Source: Xanthomonas sp. NCPPB 1128 (GTDB lineage Bacteria; Pseudomonadota; Gammaproteobacteria; Xanthomonadales; Xanthomonadaceae). From it: a DNA stretch of 64,000 bases. Both the position numbers and the translations under genes were made by a program. The number at the start of each line of letters is the position of its first letter. Position 1 is the stretch's first letter. Shown one piece after another: positions 26,815-34,763 of this stretch. The notes below the pieces were generated by a model, which was given only the letters and a program-made list of their open reading frames with translations, was not told the origin of the DNA and searched no databases. The DNA is taken from assembly GCF_001043115.1 (NCBI RefSeq), contig NZ_LFME01000003.1:173874-237873 (forward strand). The letters are read 5' to 3'.

Positions 26815-28938
26815 GTGACCCTTCGCAATCCCAAGATGCTGCTGTTGACCCTGGCCGGGAGCACCGCGCTGAGCGGCTGCGGCAAGCACGACGACGCCGC
26901 GCCCGCGGCCGACGCCGCAAAGCCCGCAACCGCCGCCCCGGCCGCCACTGCGGCGCCGGCCGAGCTCAAGCTCGACACCAGCAAGCTGCCGGCCTACAAC
27001 GCGTTCAACGTCAATGATCTGGACGCCGGCAAGAACGCCTGCGACGACTTCAACGGCTACGTCAACGGCAAGTGGCTGGCCGCCAACGAGATTCCCAAGG
27101 ACCGCAGCAGTTGGGGCGCGTTCTCGATCCTGGACGAGCGCTCGGTGGCCGCGCAGCACCAGCTGGCCGAACAGGCCGCCGCCGCGGCCAACCCGCAGGG
27201 CGTGGAAAAGATCGTCGGCGACTTTTGGTCCTCGGGCATGGACGAAGCCAAGATCAACGCGCAGGGCATCGAGCCGCTGAAGGCCGACCTGGCCGCGATC
27301 GACGGCCTCAAGGACGGCCCGGCAGTGGCCGAGTACCTGCGCCAGAGCGCGGCCAAGGGCGAGAACGGCCTGTTCGGCTTCGGCGCCGAGGCCGACTTCA
27401 AGAACTCGACGATGAACATGGCCTACGCCATGCAGGGCGGCCTCGGCCTGCCCGACCGCAGCTACTACTTCGACGCCGACAAGCAGGACAAGCTCAAGGC
27501 CTACCAGGCACACGTGGCCAAGGTACTGGAGCTGGCCGGCGTGCCGGCGGCCGACGCGGCCAAGCAGGCGCAGGACGTGGTGGCGTTGGAAACCCGCCTG
27601 GCCAAGGTGTCCAAGTCCAGCGAGCAGCTCTCGCGCGACGCCGAGCTGTCCTACAACCCGGTCACCCCGGCCGACGCCGACAAGCTGACCCCGAACTTCC
27701 CCTGGACCAAGTTCTTCGAGTCGCAGGGCGTGGCAGTGCCGGAGAAGTTCTCGCTGGCGATCCCCGCGTTCCACCAGGAAGTGAGCAAGGCGCTGGGCGA
27801 CACCGACCCGTCGGTGTGGCGCGCCTACCTGCGCTTCCACACCGTGGACAGCGCCTCGCCGTACCTGAGCGATGCCTTCGCGCAGGAAAACTTCGCTTTC
27901 TACGGCAAGGAACTCAACGGCCAGGCCGAGATGAAACCGCGCTGGAAGCGCGTGCTCGGCAGCATCAACGACGGCGCCGGCGAGGCGATGGGCCAGATGT
28001 ACGTCAAGGTCGCCTTCTCGGCCGACGACAAGGCCAAGATGCAGCAGCTGGTGCAGAACCTGAGCCAGGCGCTGAAGGCGCGCCTGGAGAAGCTGACCTG
28101 GATGAGCGACGAGACCAAGGCCAAGGCCCTGGACAAGTGGAAGACCTTCACCCCGAAGATCGGCTATCCGGACAAGTGGCGCGACTACAGCAGCCTGAAC
28201 ACCCAGCGCGACAGCTACCTGGACAACGTGCGCGCCTCCACCGCGTTCAACTACAAGTACAACCTGAGCAAGATCGGCAAGCCGGTGGACAAGACCGAGT
28301 GGGGCATGACCCCGCAGACGGTCAACGCCTACTACAACCCGCTGCAGAACGAGATCGTGTTCCCGGCGGCGATCCTGCAGCCGCCGTTCTTCGACCCCAA
28401 GGCCGACGACGCGTTCAACTACGGCGGCATCGGCGCGGTGATCGGCCACGAGATGACCCACGGCTACGACGACCAGGGCGCGCGCTTCGGGCCCACCGGC
28501 AACTTCGAGAACTGGTGGACCCCGGCCGACGCCAAGAAGTTCTCCGCGCTCACCGGCAAGCTGGTCCAGCAGTTCGACGGCTACGAGGTCGACGGCAAGC
28601 ACGTCAACGGCAAGCTGACCCTGGGCGAGAACATCGCCGACCTGGGCGGCATCACCACCGCCTACGACGCCATGAAGAAGGCCACCGAGGGCAAGGACGA
28701 CCCGAAGGTCGGCGGCATGAGCCGCGACCAGAACTTCTTCATCAACTGGGCCACCGTGTGGCGCACCAAGTACACCCCGCAGAACGCGATGGTGCGCCTG
28801 ACCACCGACCCGCACGCCCCGGCGCAGTTCCGCGCGATCGGTGCGCCGTCGAACCTGGAGGCCTTCGCCACCGCGTTCCAGTGCAAGCCGGGCGCGCCGA
28901 TGGTGCGCAGCGGCGACAAGCGCGTGGTGATCTGGTAA
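26815..28938 (+). CDS. M13-family zinc metallopeptidase, lipoprotein
   Basis: A neprilysin-like (M13) endopeptidase of 707 aa. The GTG at 26815 has GGAG upstream and gives a lipoprotein signal with lipobox LSGC (C22). The zinc site is complete: H545-E546-x-x-H549 in GHEMTHGYDD, and E605 with D609 in GENIADLGG. The substrate-binding NAYYNP motif and the C-terminal CKPG…MV are typical. M13 enzymes cleave oligopeptides in the periplasm or at the outer membrane. A strong terminator follows; the next gene is a paralogue. Confidence 0.94.
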   Translation: MTLRNPKMLLLTLAGSTALSGCGKHDDAAPAADAAKPATAAPAATAAPAELKLDTSKLPAYNAFNVNDLDAGKNACDDFNGYVNGKWLAANEIPKDRSSWGAFSILDERSVAAQHQLAEQAAAAANPQGVEKIVGDFWSSGMDEAKINAQGIEPLKADLAAIDGLKDGPAVAEYLRQSAAKGENGLFGFGAEADFKNSTMNMAYAMQGGLGLPDRSYYFDADKQDKLKAYQAHVAKVLELAGVPAADAAKQAQDVVALETRLAKVSKSSEQLSRDAELSYNPVTPADADKLTPNFPWTKFFESQGVAVPEKFSLAIPAFHQEVSKALGDTDPSVWRAYLRFHTVDSASPYLSDAFAQENFAFYGKELNGQAEMKPRWKRVLGSINDGAGEAMGQMYVKVAFSADDKAKMQQLVQNLSQALKARLEKLTWMSDETKAKALDKWKTFTPKIGYPDKWRDYSSLNTQRDSYLDNVRASTAFNYKYNLSKIGKPVDKTEWGMTPQTVNAYYNPLQNEIVFPAAILQPPFFDPKADDAFNYGGIGAVIGHEMTHGYDDQGARFGPTGNFENWWTPADAKKFSALTGKLVQQFDGYEVDGKHVNGKLTLGENIADLGGITTAYDAMKKATEGKDDPKVGGMSRDQNFFINWATVWRTKYTPQNAMVRLTTDPHAPAQFRAIGAPSNLEAFATAFQCKPGAPMVRSGDKRVVIW

Positions 28939-28963
28939 GCGACGGCGTCACCGCCGTCTCGCG

Positions 28964-28994
28964 AAAAGGCCCGGCATGTCCGGGCCTTTTCTTT
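28964..28994 (+). terminator. Rho-independent terminator between the M13 peptidase genes
   Basis: AAAAGGCCCGG (28964–28974), loop CATGT and CCGGGCCTTTT (28980–28990) form a perfect 11-bp stem with a U-rich end (ttttcttt). The two M13 genes are therefore probably separate transcription units. Confidence 0.93.
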
Positions 28995-29175
28995 GCGCCG
29001 GCGCCGGCGCGCGACCGCGGTGGCGATGCCGATTGCCCTATCCGGCGGCAGGCGCCCGTGGTGGCCGGCGTCCCTCGCTGAATCCGGTGGGGACGCGGAC
29101 ACGCGTCATCGCCACAGTTGCACACCGCGGCTTGTTAAACTCCGCCGACTTTAATCCTGACCGGATGCGTTCCCG

Positions 29176-31188
29176 ATGCCCAATGCCCGTCCGCTTGCCC
29201 TCGCCGTCGCCCTCGGCCTGATCGCCCTCGCCTCCGCCGCCGATGCCGCGCCCAAGAAGAAGCGCGCCGCCGCGCCCAAGGCCGCGCCGATCAGCGCCGC
29301 CTGCAGCGACTTCTACGACGATGCCAACGCCGACTGGCTGAAGCAGAACCCGGTGCCGCAGACCGGCGCGGTGACCGCGCTGGGCCAGCTCGCCGAACGT
29401 GCGCAGCAACAACAGCGCGACCTGCTCGATGCAAGCATGCAGTCGCCGCAGAACGCGGTGCAGAAGGCGCTGGGCGACTTCTGGGCCAGCGGCCTGGACG
29501 AGGCCGCGGTGGAGAAGGACGGCTCCAACCCGATCGCGCCGCTGCTCGGCCGCATCGATGCGATCAAGAAGGCCAAGGACGTGCCGGCGTCGATCGCCGC
29601 GCTGCACCAGATCGGCATCCCGGTCGCGTTCAACTTCGGCGCCGACGTCGACCTGAAGGCGCTGGACCGCCACATCGGCTACTTCATGCAGGGCGGCATG
29701 GGCCTGCCCGACCCGGCCTTCTACACCCGCACCGACGCCGACACCATGGCGCTGATGGGCCGCTACCGCACCTACGTCAAGCAGATCCTGACCCTGACCG
29801 GCACCCCGGCCGACCGCCTCGAGGCCGACACCCAGTCGGTGCTGCAGATCGAGACCGCGCTGGCGCGCAGCGCCAAGTCGCTGGCCGGCATCAACAACCC
29901 GTTCAACAACTACGCGCCGATCTCGACCAAGGAGTTGAACAAGCAGTACCGCAACCTGCAGCTCGACGCCTTCCTCAAGGCCCAGGGCGTCAACGACGAC
30001 CTGGTGTCGATGGCCGACCCGGACATGTTCAAGCAGCTCGACGGCATGATCGTCAGCATCAAGCCCGAGCAGTGGAAGGCCTACCTGCGCTGGCGCGTGG
30101 GCGATGCGATGGCGCCGTACCTGTCCAAGAGCTTCCGCGACGCCAGCTTCGAGTTCCGCGGCCGCGTGCTGCAGGGCCAGGTCGCGCCGCCGCCGCGCTG
30201 GGCGCAGGTGCTGGACGCGATCAACGTCGCCGCCGGCCCGATGCTGGGCCGCGAGTACGTGGCCCGCTACCTGTCGGCCGACACCCGCCGCCAGGCCGAG
30301 ACCATCGCCGACCAGGTGCGCGACGCGCAGATCGCCGCGGTCAAGCGCAGCACCTGGCTGAGCGAGCCGGCACGCACCGAGGCGCAGGCCAAGCTGGCCG
30401 CGCTGAAGATCGAAATCGGCGCGCCGCGCCGCGACCTCGACTACACCCTGCAGCCGATGGGCCGCGGCAGCTTCGGCGGCAACATGCTGATCGCCTCCAC
30501 CTGGCGCCACCGCGAGGAGATGAAGCGCATCGGCAAGGGCAATGCGGACCGCCGCTGGGACGTGCTGCCGCAGCAGCCGGCGCTGACCTACGACATCGCC
30601 CAGAACCGCCTGATCGTCACCGCTGCGGTGCTGCAGCCGCCGGTGTACGCGACCGCCGGCGACGCCGCGGCGCTGTACGGCGCCTACGGCGCGATGGTCG
30701 CGCACGAGCTGATCGGCGCCATCGACAACAAGGGCAGCCAGGTCGACGCGCAGGGCCAGTTGCGCAACTGGTGGACCCCGGAGGACAAGAACGCCTGGAA
30801 CGCGCTGGCGGCCCGCACCGCCGCGCAGTACGGCGCCTACGACTTCCCAGGCGTCAAGGGCGCCAAGGTCAACGGCCCGCTGACCCAGGACGAGGACCTG
30901 ACCGACATCGGCAGCGTCGAACTGGCCTGGCAGGCCTACAGCGCGGCACAGCCGACCGCCAGCGAGGCCGGCAAGCAGGCGTTCTACAAGGCCTGGGCCG
31001 GCCTGTGGGCGCAGCAGCTGTCGCCGACCGACGCCGTGCAGCGGGTCACCGCCGACGTGCACGCGCCGGGCCGCTGGCGCACCAATGGCGCGCTGGCCAA
31101 CCTGCCCGCCTTCGCCGCGACCTTCACCTGCAAGCCGGGCCAGCCGATGGTCCGCAGCGAGGCCGAGCAGATCCACCTGTGGCCGTGA
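29176..31188 (+). CDS. M13-family metallopeptidase homologue with disrupted zinc motif
   Basis: A 670-aa M13 paralogue with a conventional signal peptide (residues 1–24, ending ADA). It aligns along its length with the preceding enzyme, but the catalytic HExxH is H510-E-L-I-G514: the second zinc-binding histidine is Gly. The second motif retains E573 and D577 (EDLTDIGS), and the substrate motif NAYY is replaced by ALTYDIAQN. The frame is intact throughout and the fold-defining Cys and NWW segments remain, so it is probably a stable, non-catalytic (or altered) exported protein rather than a decayed gene. It could bind peptides or regulate its active neighbour. Confidence 0.9.
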   Translation: MPNARPLALAVALGLIALASAADAAPKKKRAAAPKAAPISAACSDFYDDANADWLKQNPVPQTGAVTALGQLAERAQQQQRDLLDASMQSPQNAVQKALGDFWASGLDEAAVEKDGSNPIAPLLGRIDAIKKAKDVPASIAALHQIGIPVAFNFGADVDLKALDRHIGYFMQGGMGLPDPAFYTRTDADTMALMGRYRTYVKQILTLTGTPADRLEADTQSVLQIETALARSAKSLAGINNPFNNYAPISTKELNKQYRNLQLDAFLKAQGVNDDLVSMADPDMFKQLDGMIVSIKPEQWKAYLRWRVGDAMAPYLSKSFRDASFEFRGRVLQGQVAPPPRWAQVLDAINVAAGPMLGREYVARYLSADTRRQAETIADQVRDAQIAAVKRSTWLSEPARTEAQAKLAALKIEIGAPRRDLDYTLQPMGRGSFGGNMLIASTWRHREEMKRIGKGNADRRWDVLPQQPALTYDIAQNRLIVTAAVLQPPVYATAGDAAALYGAYGAMVAHELIGAIDNKGSQVDAQGQLRNWWTPEDKNAWNALAARTAAQYGAYDFPGVKGAKVNGPLTQDEDLTDIGSVELAWQAYSAAQPTASEAGKQAFYKAWAGLWAQQLSPTDAVQRVTADVHAPGRWRTNGALANLPAFAATFTCKPGQPMVRSEAEQIHLWP

Positions 31189-31280
31189 GCCGGTGCCGGC
31201 GCTAGCCGCCGGCCGAGCACACAGCACGACGGCGCGGGCAACCGCGCCGTCGTGCGTTCAGGGGGCGGGAAAATTGCCTG

Positions 31281-31709
31281 CCCCTCTCCCACTGGGAGAG
31301 GGGTTGGGGTGAGGGTTCGGCGCGCGAAGCGCCCGCGCCGTGCAGGCAATGCCAGGCTCCGCCCGTCCCCTCATCCGCCCCTGCGGGGCACCTTCTCCCG
31401 ACGGGAGAAGGGAAAAGCGTTTGCCCCTCTCCCCCCCGGGAGAGGGGTTGGGGTGAGGGTACGGCGCGCGTAGCGCCGGCGCCATGCTGGCAATGCCAGG
31501 CTCCGCCCGTCCCCTCATCCGCCCCTGCGGGGCACCTTCTCCCGACGGAGAAGGGAAAAGCCATTGCCCCTCTCCCCCCGGGAGAGGGGTTGGGGTGAGG
31601 GTACGGCGCGCGTAGCGCCGGCGCCATGCTGACAATGCCAGGCTCCGCCCGTCCCCTCATCCGCCCCTGCGGGGCACCTTCTCCCGACGGGAGAAGGGAA
31701 AAGCCATTG
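31281..31709. repeat. Three tandem copies of a 143-bp repeat
   Basis: Units at 31281–31423, 31424–31566 and 31567–31709 are each 143 bp and nearly identical, and a few bases of a fourth (cccctc) follow at 31710. Each contains the palindromic blocks cccctctccc…gggagagggg, cgcccctgcggggc and cttctcccgacgggagaag. Copies 2 and 3 are more alike than copy 1. The length is not a multiple of three, and the open frames through it appear spurious. An inverted diverged copy lies at 32688–32925. Confidence 0.93.
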
Positions 31710-31769
31710 CCCCTCGGGTACCGCACGCGCACCGCGTGAAGTTGCGCCTGCGCTATACGGTCGGTGCGC

Positions 31770-32426
31770 TCAGCGCACGATGCGCGGGCGTGGCGGCTTG
31801 CGTTTGCCGAACGGCGGCTGGCCGCGCCAGTAGCGGATCATCAGCCAACCGAACAGCATGCCGCCGAGATGCGCGAAATGCGCCACGCCCGGCTGCCAGC
31901 CGGTGAAACCCATCAGCAGTTCCAGCGCACCGAACACGATCACGAAGGTACGCGCCTTCATCGGGATCGGCGGGAACAGCAGCATCACCCGCTGGTTCGG
32001 GAACAGCATGCCGAAGGCCAGCAGCAAGCCGAAGATGCCGCCGGAGGCGCCCAGCGTCGGATACGGCTCGCTGCCGTTGCTCAGCATCCACCAGCCGACC
32101 AGCAACTGGCACAGTCCGGCGCCGGCCACGCAGACCATGTAGTACGTCAGAAAGCGCTTGTTGCCCCAGGTCTGCTCCAGCGGCCCGCCGAACATGTACA
32201 GGGCCAGCATGTTGAACAGCAGATGCGAGAAGCTGCCGTGCAGGAAACCGTAGGTCAGCAACTGCCAGAGCTGGAAGTTCTGCCCGGGCGAGAACGCATC
32301 GAAGGCGCCGATCGGCCACAGCATGAAGGGATCGAAGGTGTTGGTGCCGAGCAGCATCTGCAGCAGGAACACCACGACGTTACCGATCAGCAGCGCTTGG
32401 GTGACGGGTGGAAGTCTGGGAAACAT
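31770..32426 (-). CDS. Rhomboid-family intramembrane serine protease (minimal type)
   Basis: A 218-aa rhomboid of the six-helix bacterial type. The catalytic serine is S128 in LGASGGIFG and the dyad histidine H186 in VAHFAHLGG; the helix-2 signature FLHGSFSHLLFNM (61–73) is intact, and the oxyanion His/Asn residues are present. The basic C-terminal tail (GKRKPPRPRIVR) is probably cytoplasmic. The ATG at 32426 is favoured; an ATG ten codons upstream is possible. The gene lies between two oppositely oriented arrays of the ~140-bp intergenic repeat. Substrate unknown. Confidence 0.92.
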   Translation of the reverse strand: MFPRLPPVTQALLIGNVVVFLLQMLLGTNTFDPFMLWPIGAFDAFSPGQNFQLWQLLTYGFLHGSFSHLLFNMLALYMFGGPLEQTWGNKRFLTYYMVCVAGAGLCQLLVGWWMLSNGSEPYPTLGASGGIFGLLLAFGMLFPNQRVMLLFPPIPMKARTFVIVFGALELLMGFTGWQPGVAHFAHLGGMLFGWLMIRYWRGQPPFGKRKPPRPRIVR

Positions 32427-32687
32427 GGTCGGTTCCGTGGCAACTGCCTCCATCATAGCCGCTCGCCGGAGACTGCACCCCAACCGACGCGGTGGCATTC
32501 CGGCCCCTCGACTGCGACGCCCCCCAGGGAACCGCCACACCCTTCTCGATGCCCTGCAGAAGCGACTTCAGTCACGACGAACGACACCGCCCAACCCGCA
32601 GGCGGCGCAAAGAGCGTCGGGGCTGAAGTCCCTCCCACAAGGAACAAGCCCCCTCTTCCAAGCACTAGCACCGATGCGGTGCGCCGA
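32427..32687. other. Intergenic region with REP-like arms
   Basis: The spacer upstream of the rhomboid gene. It contains agcgacttcagtcacgacg (32561–32579) and the facing arm gcgtcggggctgaagtccct ending at 32640, which together form an imperfect REP palindrome with a ~34-nt centre. No gene is seen. Confidence 0.5.
32561..32640. repeat. Imperfect REP-like palindrome
   Basis: Arm 32561–32579 and arm 32614–32640 are inverted relative to each other. The second arm (gcgtcggggctgaagtccct plus cccacaa) is nearly identical to the repeat at 46904–46930 and is the reverse complement of 4–32. Confidence 0.65.
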
Positions 32688-32925
32688 AGGGCGGATGGTG
32701 TTCGGGTCGCAGCCTCTCGCAGCTGAAACACCGCATGCGCTTCGCGCCCCTACCCTCACCCCAACCCCTCTCCCGGAGGAAGAGGGGCTTGTACCCATCC
32801 TTCTCCCTCCGGGAGAAGGTGCCCCGCAGGAGCGGATGAGGGGACGGGCGCAGCCTCGTGCAGCCGAACACCGCATGCGCTTCGCGCCCCGCCCCCCTCT
32901 TCCAACGGGAGAGGGGCTAAGCCAC
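32688..32925. repeat. Inverted, diverged copy of the ~140-bp repeat (about 1.6 units)
   Basis: The segment ccgcatgcgcttcgcgcccc occurs at 32731 and again at 32871, giving a 140-bp period. Read on the minus strand, the unit aligns with the tandem array at 31281–31709 (ggggttggggtgaggg, cccgtcccctcatccgc, ggcaccttctcccg). It is thus in inverted orientation across the rhomboid gene. Confidence 0.8.
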
Positions 32926-32987
32926 CCGCCTGAATCCGGCTTCTTTCCGTTTTGGGAGGCCGGCCGCCGCAGTTCTCGTGAGTGTCG

Positions 32988-33371
32988 CTACCGCGGCCCC
33001 CACACCTCGGCATCGAGATCGCGCACCGGCGCCGGCGCACGCTTCACCCGCCCGCCCTGCACCGCCACGCCTTCGGCGCGCAGGCGCTGGCATTGCTCGC
33101 GATAGCCACGCGAGCCTTCCGGAAACGCGATGCGGCCGTCGCTGCGCAGCACCCGATGCCAGGGCAGCGCGGCGTCGGTATTGGCGCCGAGCAGCCGTGC
33201 CACCAGGCGCGCGCGTCCCGGCAATCCGGCCAGCATCGCCACCTCGCCGTAGCCCCGCACCTGACCCGGCGGAATCGCCCGGATTGTCGCCAGGATCCGC
33301 GCGTGCGCCTCGGCCGCCGCCGTCGCGACCGGTGCCGACGCGCTCGCTGCGGGCGGCCGTCGTGGACTCAT
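32988..33371 (-). CDS. Alkyltransferase-like protein (ATL; MGMT family without catalytic Cys)
   Basis: A 127-aa protein of the MGMT C-terminal-domain family. The helix-turn-helix/arginine-finger part (RILATIRAIPPGQVRGYGEVA, residues 25–45) and the active-site loop are present, but the canonical PCHRV is PWHRV, with Trp replacing the alkyl-acceptor Cys. This is the hallmark of ATL proteins (E. coli YbaZ, yeast Atl1), which bind O6-alkylguanine and hand it to nucleotide excision repair. Its ATG overlaps the stop codon of the upstream transporter gene (ATGA), so translation is probably coupled. Confidence 0.92.
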   Translation of the reverse strand: MSPRRPPAASASAPVATAAAEAHARILATIRAIPPGQVRGYGEVAMLAGLPGRARLVARLLGANTDAALPWHRVLRSDGRIAFPEGSRGYREQCQRLRAEGVAVQGGRVKRAPAPVRDLDAEVWGPR

Positions 33372-34303
33372 GCCGGCCGCGCCCGCACCGGCCGCGACAC
33401 CAGCAGCACCCCGCCCAGCACCAGCACAGTGCCGGCGATCTGCCACGGCCCCATCGCCTCGCCCAGCAGCAGCACGCTGAGCACGATGGTCGAGACCGGG
33501 CCGAGCATGCCGATCTGCGACGCCAGCGCCGAGCCGATGCGCTGCACCGCCAGCATCGTCGCCAGCACCGGCACTGCCGTGCACAGCGTGCCGTTGAGCA
33601 GCGACAGCGCGTACACCGGCGCCGGCAGGGCCAGCGCGTGCAGCGGCCGCAGCAGCAGGAACTGGGCGATGCACAGCGCACAGGCGACCAGGCTGGCGTA
33701 GGCGGTCAGCCGCACCGCGCCGACCCGTGCCACCAGTTGGCCACTGCCGACCAGATACGCCGCATAGGCCAGCGCGCTGCCGAACACCAGCAGGCTGCCC
33801 CAGGCGGTGCGCGCGCCACCGATGCGCAGGTCGTGACCGAAGGCCAGCAGCACGCCCAGATAGCTCAACGCCAGCGCCCACAGCTGACGCCGCTGCGGCC
33901 GTCGCCGCCACAGCAGCATGCCGATCAGCAGCACCAGGGTCGGGGTCAGATAGAGGATCAGCCGCTCCAGGGTCGCGGTGATGTAGGCCAGGCCGAGGAA
34001 GTCCAGGAAGCTGGCCAAGTAGTAGCCGAGCACGCCCAGCGCGACGATCCGCCAACGGTCGCCCGGCTGCAGCGGTGGCGCGCGCCGCGCCGCCCACAGC
34101 GCCATCGCCGCGAAGCACGGCAGCGCCACCAGCATGCGCAAGGCCAGCAGGGTCACTGCATCGACGCCGTAGCGGTAACCGAGCTTGACGATGATGGCCT
34201 TGCCGGAAAACGCGATCGCGCCGCCGGCGGCGAGCAGTACGCCGCCGAGGCTGGCCTGTGTGGCGCTGGGGGCGACGCTGGCGGACGTGCCGGGCGCGCT
34301 CAT
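33368..34303 (-). CDS. EamA/DMT-superfamily transporter
   Basis: A 311-aa inner-membrane protein with about ten hydrophobic helices in two EamA repeats (roughly residues 18–150 and 165–305), typical of drug/metabolite exporters such as RhaT/YdcZ relatives. The first helices begin LGGVLLAAGGAIAFSGKAIIVKL; the last repeat has SQIGMLGPVSTIVLSVLLLGE, a common EamA signature. The substrate cannot be told from sequence. The start at 34303 is taken as the ATG before SAPGTSASV; an upstream in-frame extension is not protein-like. Overlaps the ATL gene by 4 nt. Confidence 0.88.
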   Translation of the reverse strand: MSAPGTSASVAPSATQASLGGVLLAAGGAIAFSGKAIIVKLGYRYGVDAVTLLALRMLVALPCFAAMALWAARRAPPLQPGDRWRIVALGVLGYYLASFLDFLGLAYITATLERLILYLTPTLVLLIGMLLWRRRPQRRQLWALALSYLGVLLAFGHDLRIGGARTAWGSLLVFGSALAYAAYLVGSGQLVARVGAVRLTAYASLVACALCIAQFLLLRPLHALALPAPVYALSLLNGTLCTAVPVLATMLAVQRIGSALASQIGMLGPVSTIVLSVLLLGEAMGPWQIAGTVLVLGGVLLVSRPVRARPA

Positions 34304-34763
34304 CGCGCACCGCCGCGGCAGGGTGAAGAGGACACGTGCATGCCGCCATTCTACGGCGCCATGTTCGACTGGCCGTCGCTTCGTCGCTGTTGCCGGACAA
34401 AACTCCTGCAGCGCTCGGCGCTGCCGCGCCAATTGTCCGGACGGGCGGCCAAGCGGCACCGACCTGCCTGCGCGGCCGGCGCGGTTGACTCGGTGAGCAA
34501 GTACCGGTTGCCGGACGCGATACGCGCCCAGCTTGCACCTCGTTTCAATTCGGCGGCGTGAGGCCTCATTCCGACGCCGCAATCCAGACAGGCCAGGCGC
34601 CGGCATAGCGGCAATGCACGCGAGCCCGTTGTGCTCGGCGTCGATGGACAACAGGCCCACCTCGCCGGCAAACCCCGGCATGCCAGGCACGCTGCCACCG
34701 GACGCCGTCCCTCACCGCCGAACCGTGCCGAGCGCGCGCGGAGCAACGGCGCGCGACGCTGCC
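34304..34763. other. Intergenic region between transporter and glutathione reductase-like gene
   Basis: A 460-bp spacer upstream of the minus-strand transporter and downstream of the glutathione reductase-like gene. Open frames crossing it are not gene-like. It contains one nested hairpin (34393–34440). No RNA gene is recognised. Confidence 0.45.
34393..34440. other. Nested hairpin element
   Basis: Outer arms CCGGACAA (34393–34400) and TTGTCCGG (34433–34440) enclose a perfect 7-bp inner stem GCAGCGC/GCGCTGC with a TCG loop (34408–34424). It lies about 90 bp upstream of the transporter start. It could be an operator, an RNA leader structure or a mobile-repeat remnant; nothing decides between them. 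Confidence 0.4.

Noticed and set aside
31281..31709. CRISPR-like array
   Set aside because: Units are 143 bp, contiguous and nearly identical throughout, with no short repeat/variable spacer pattern and no cas genes nearby.
31202..31732. Apparent repetitive protein encoded on the minus strand
   Set aside because: It merely reads through the 143-bp DNA repeats; 143 is not a multiple of three, so each copy is read in a different frame.
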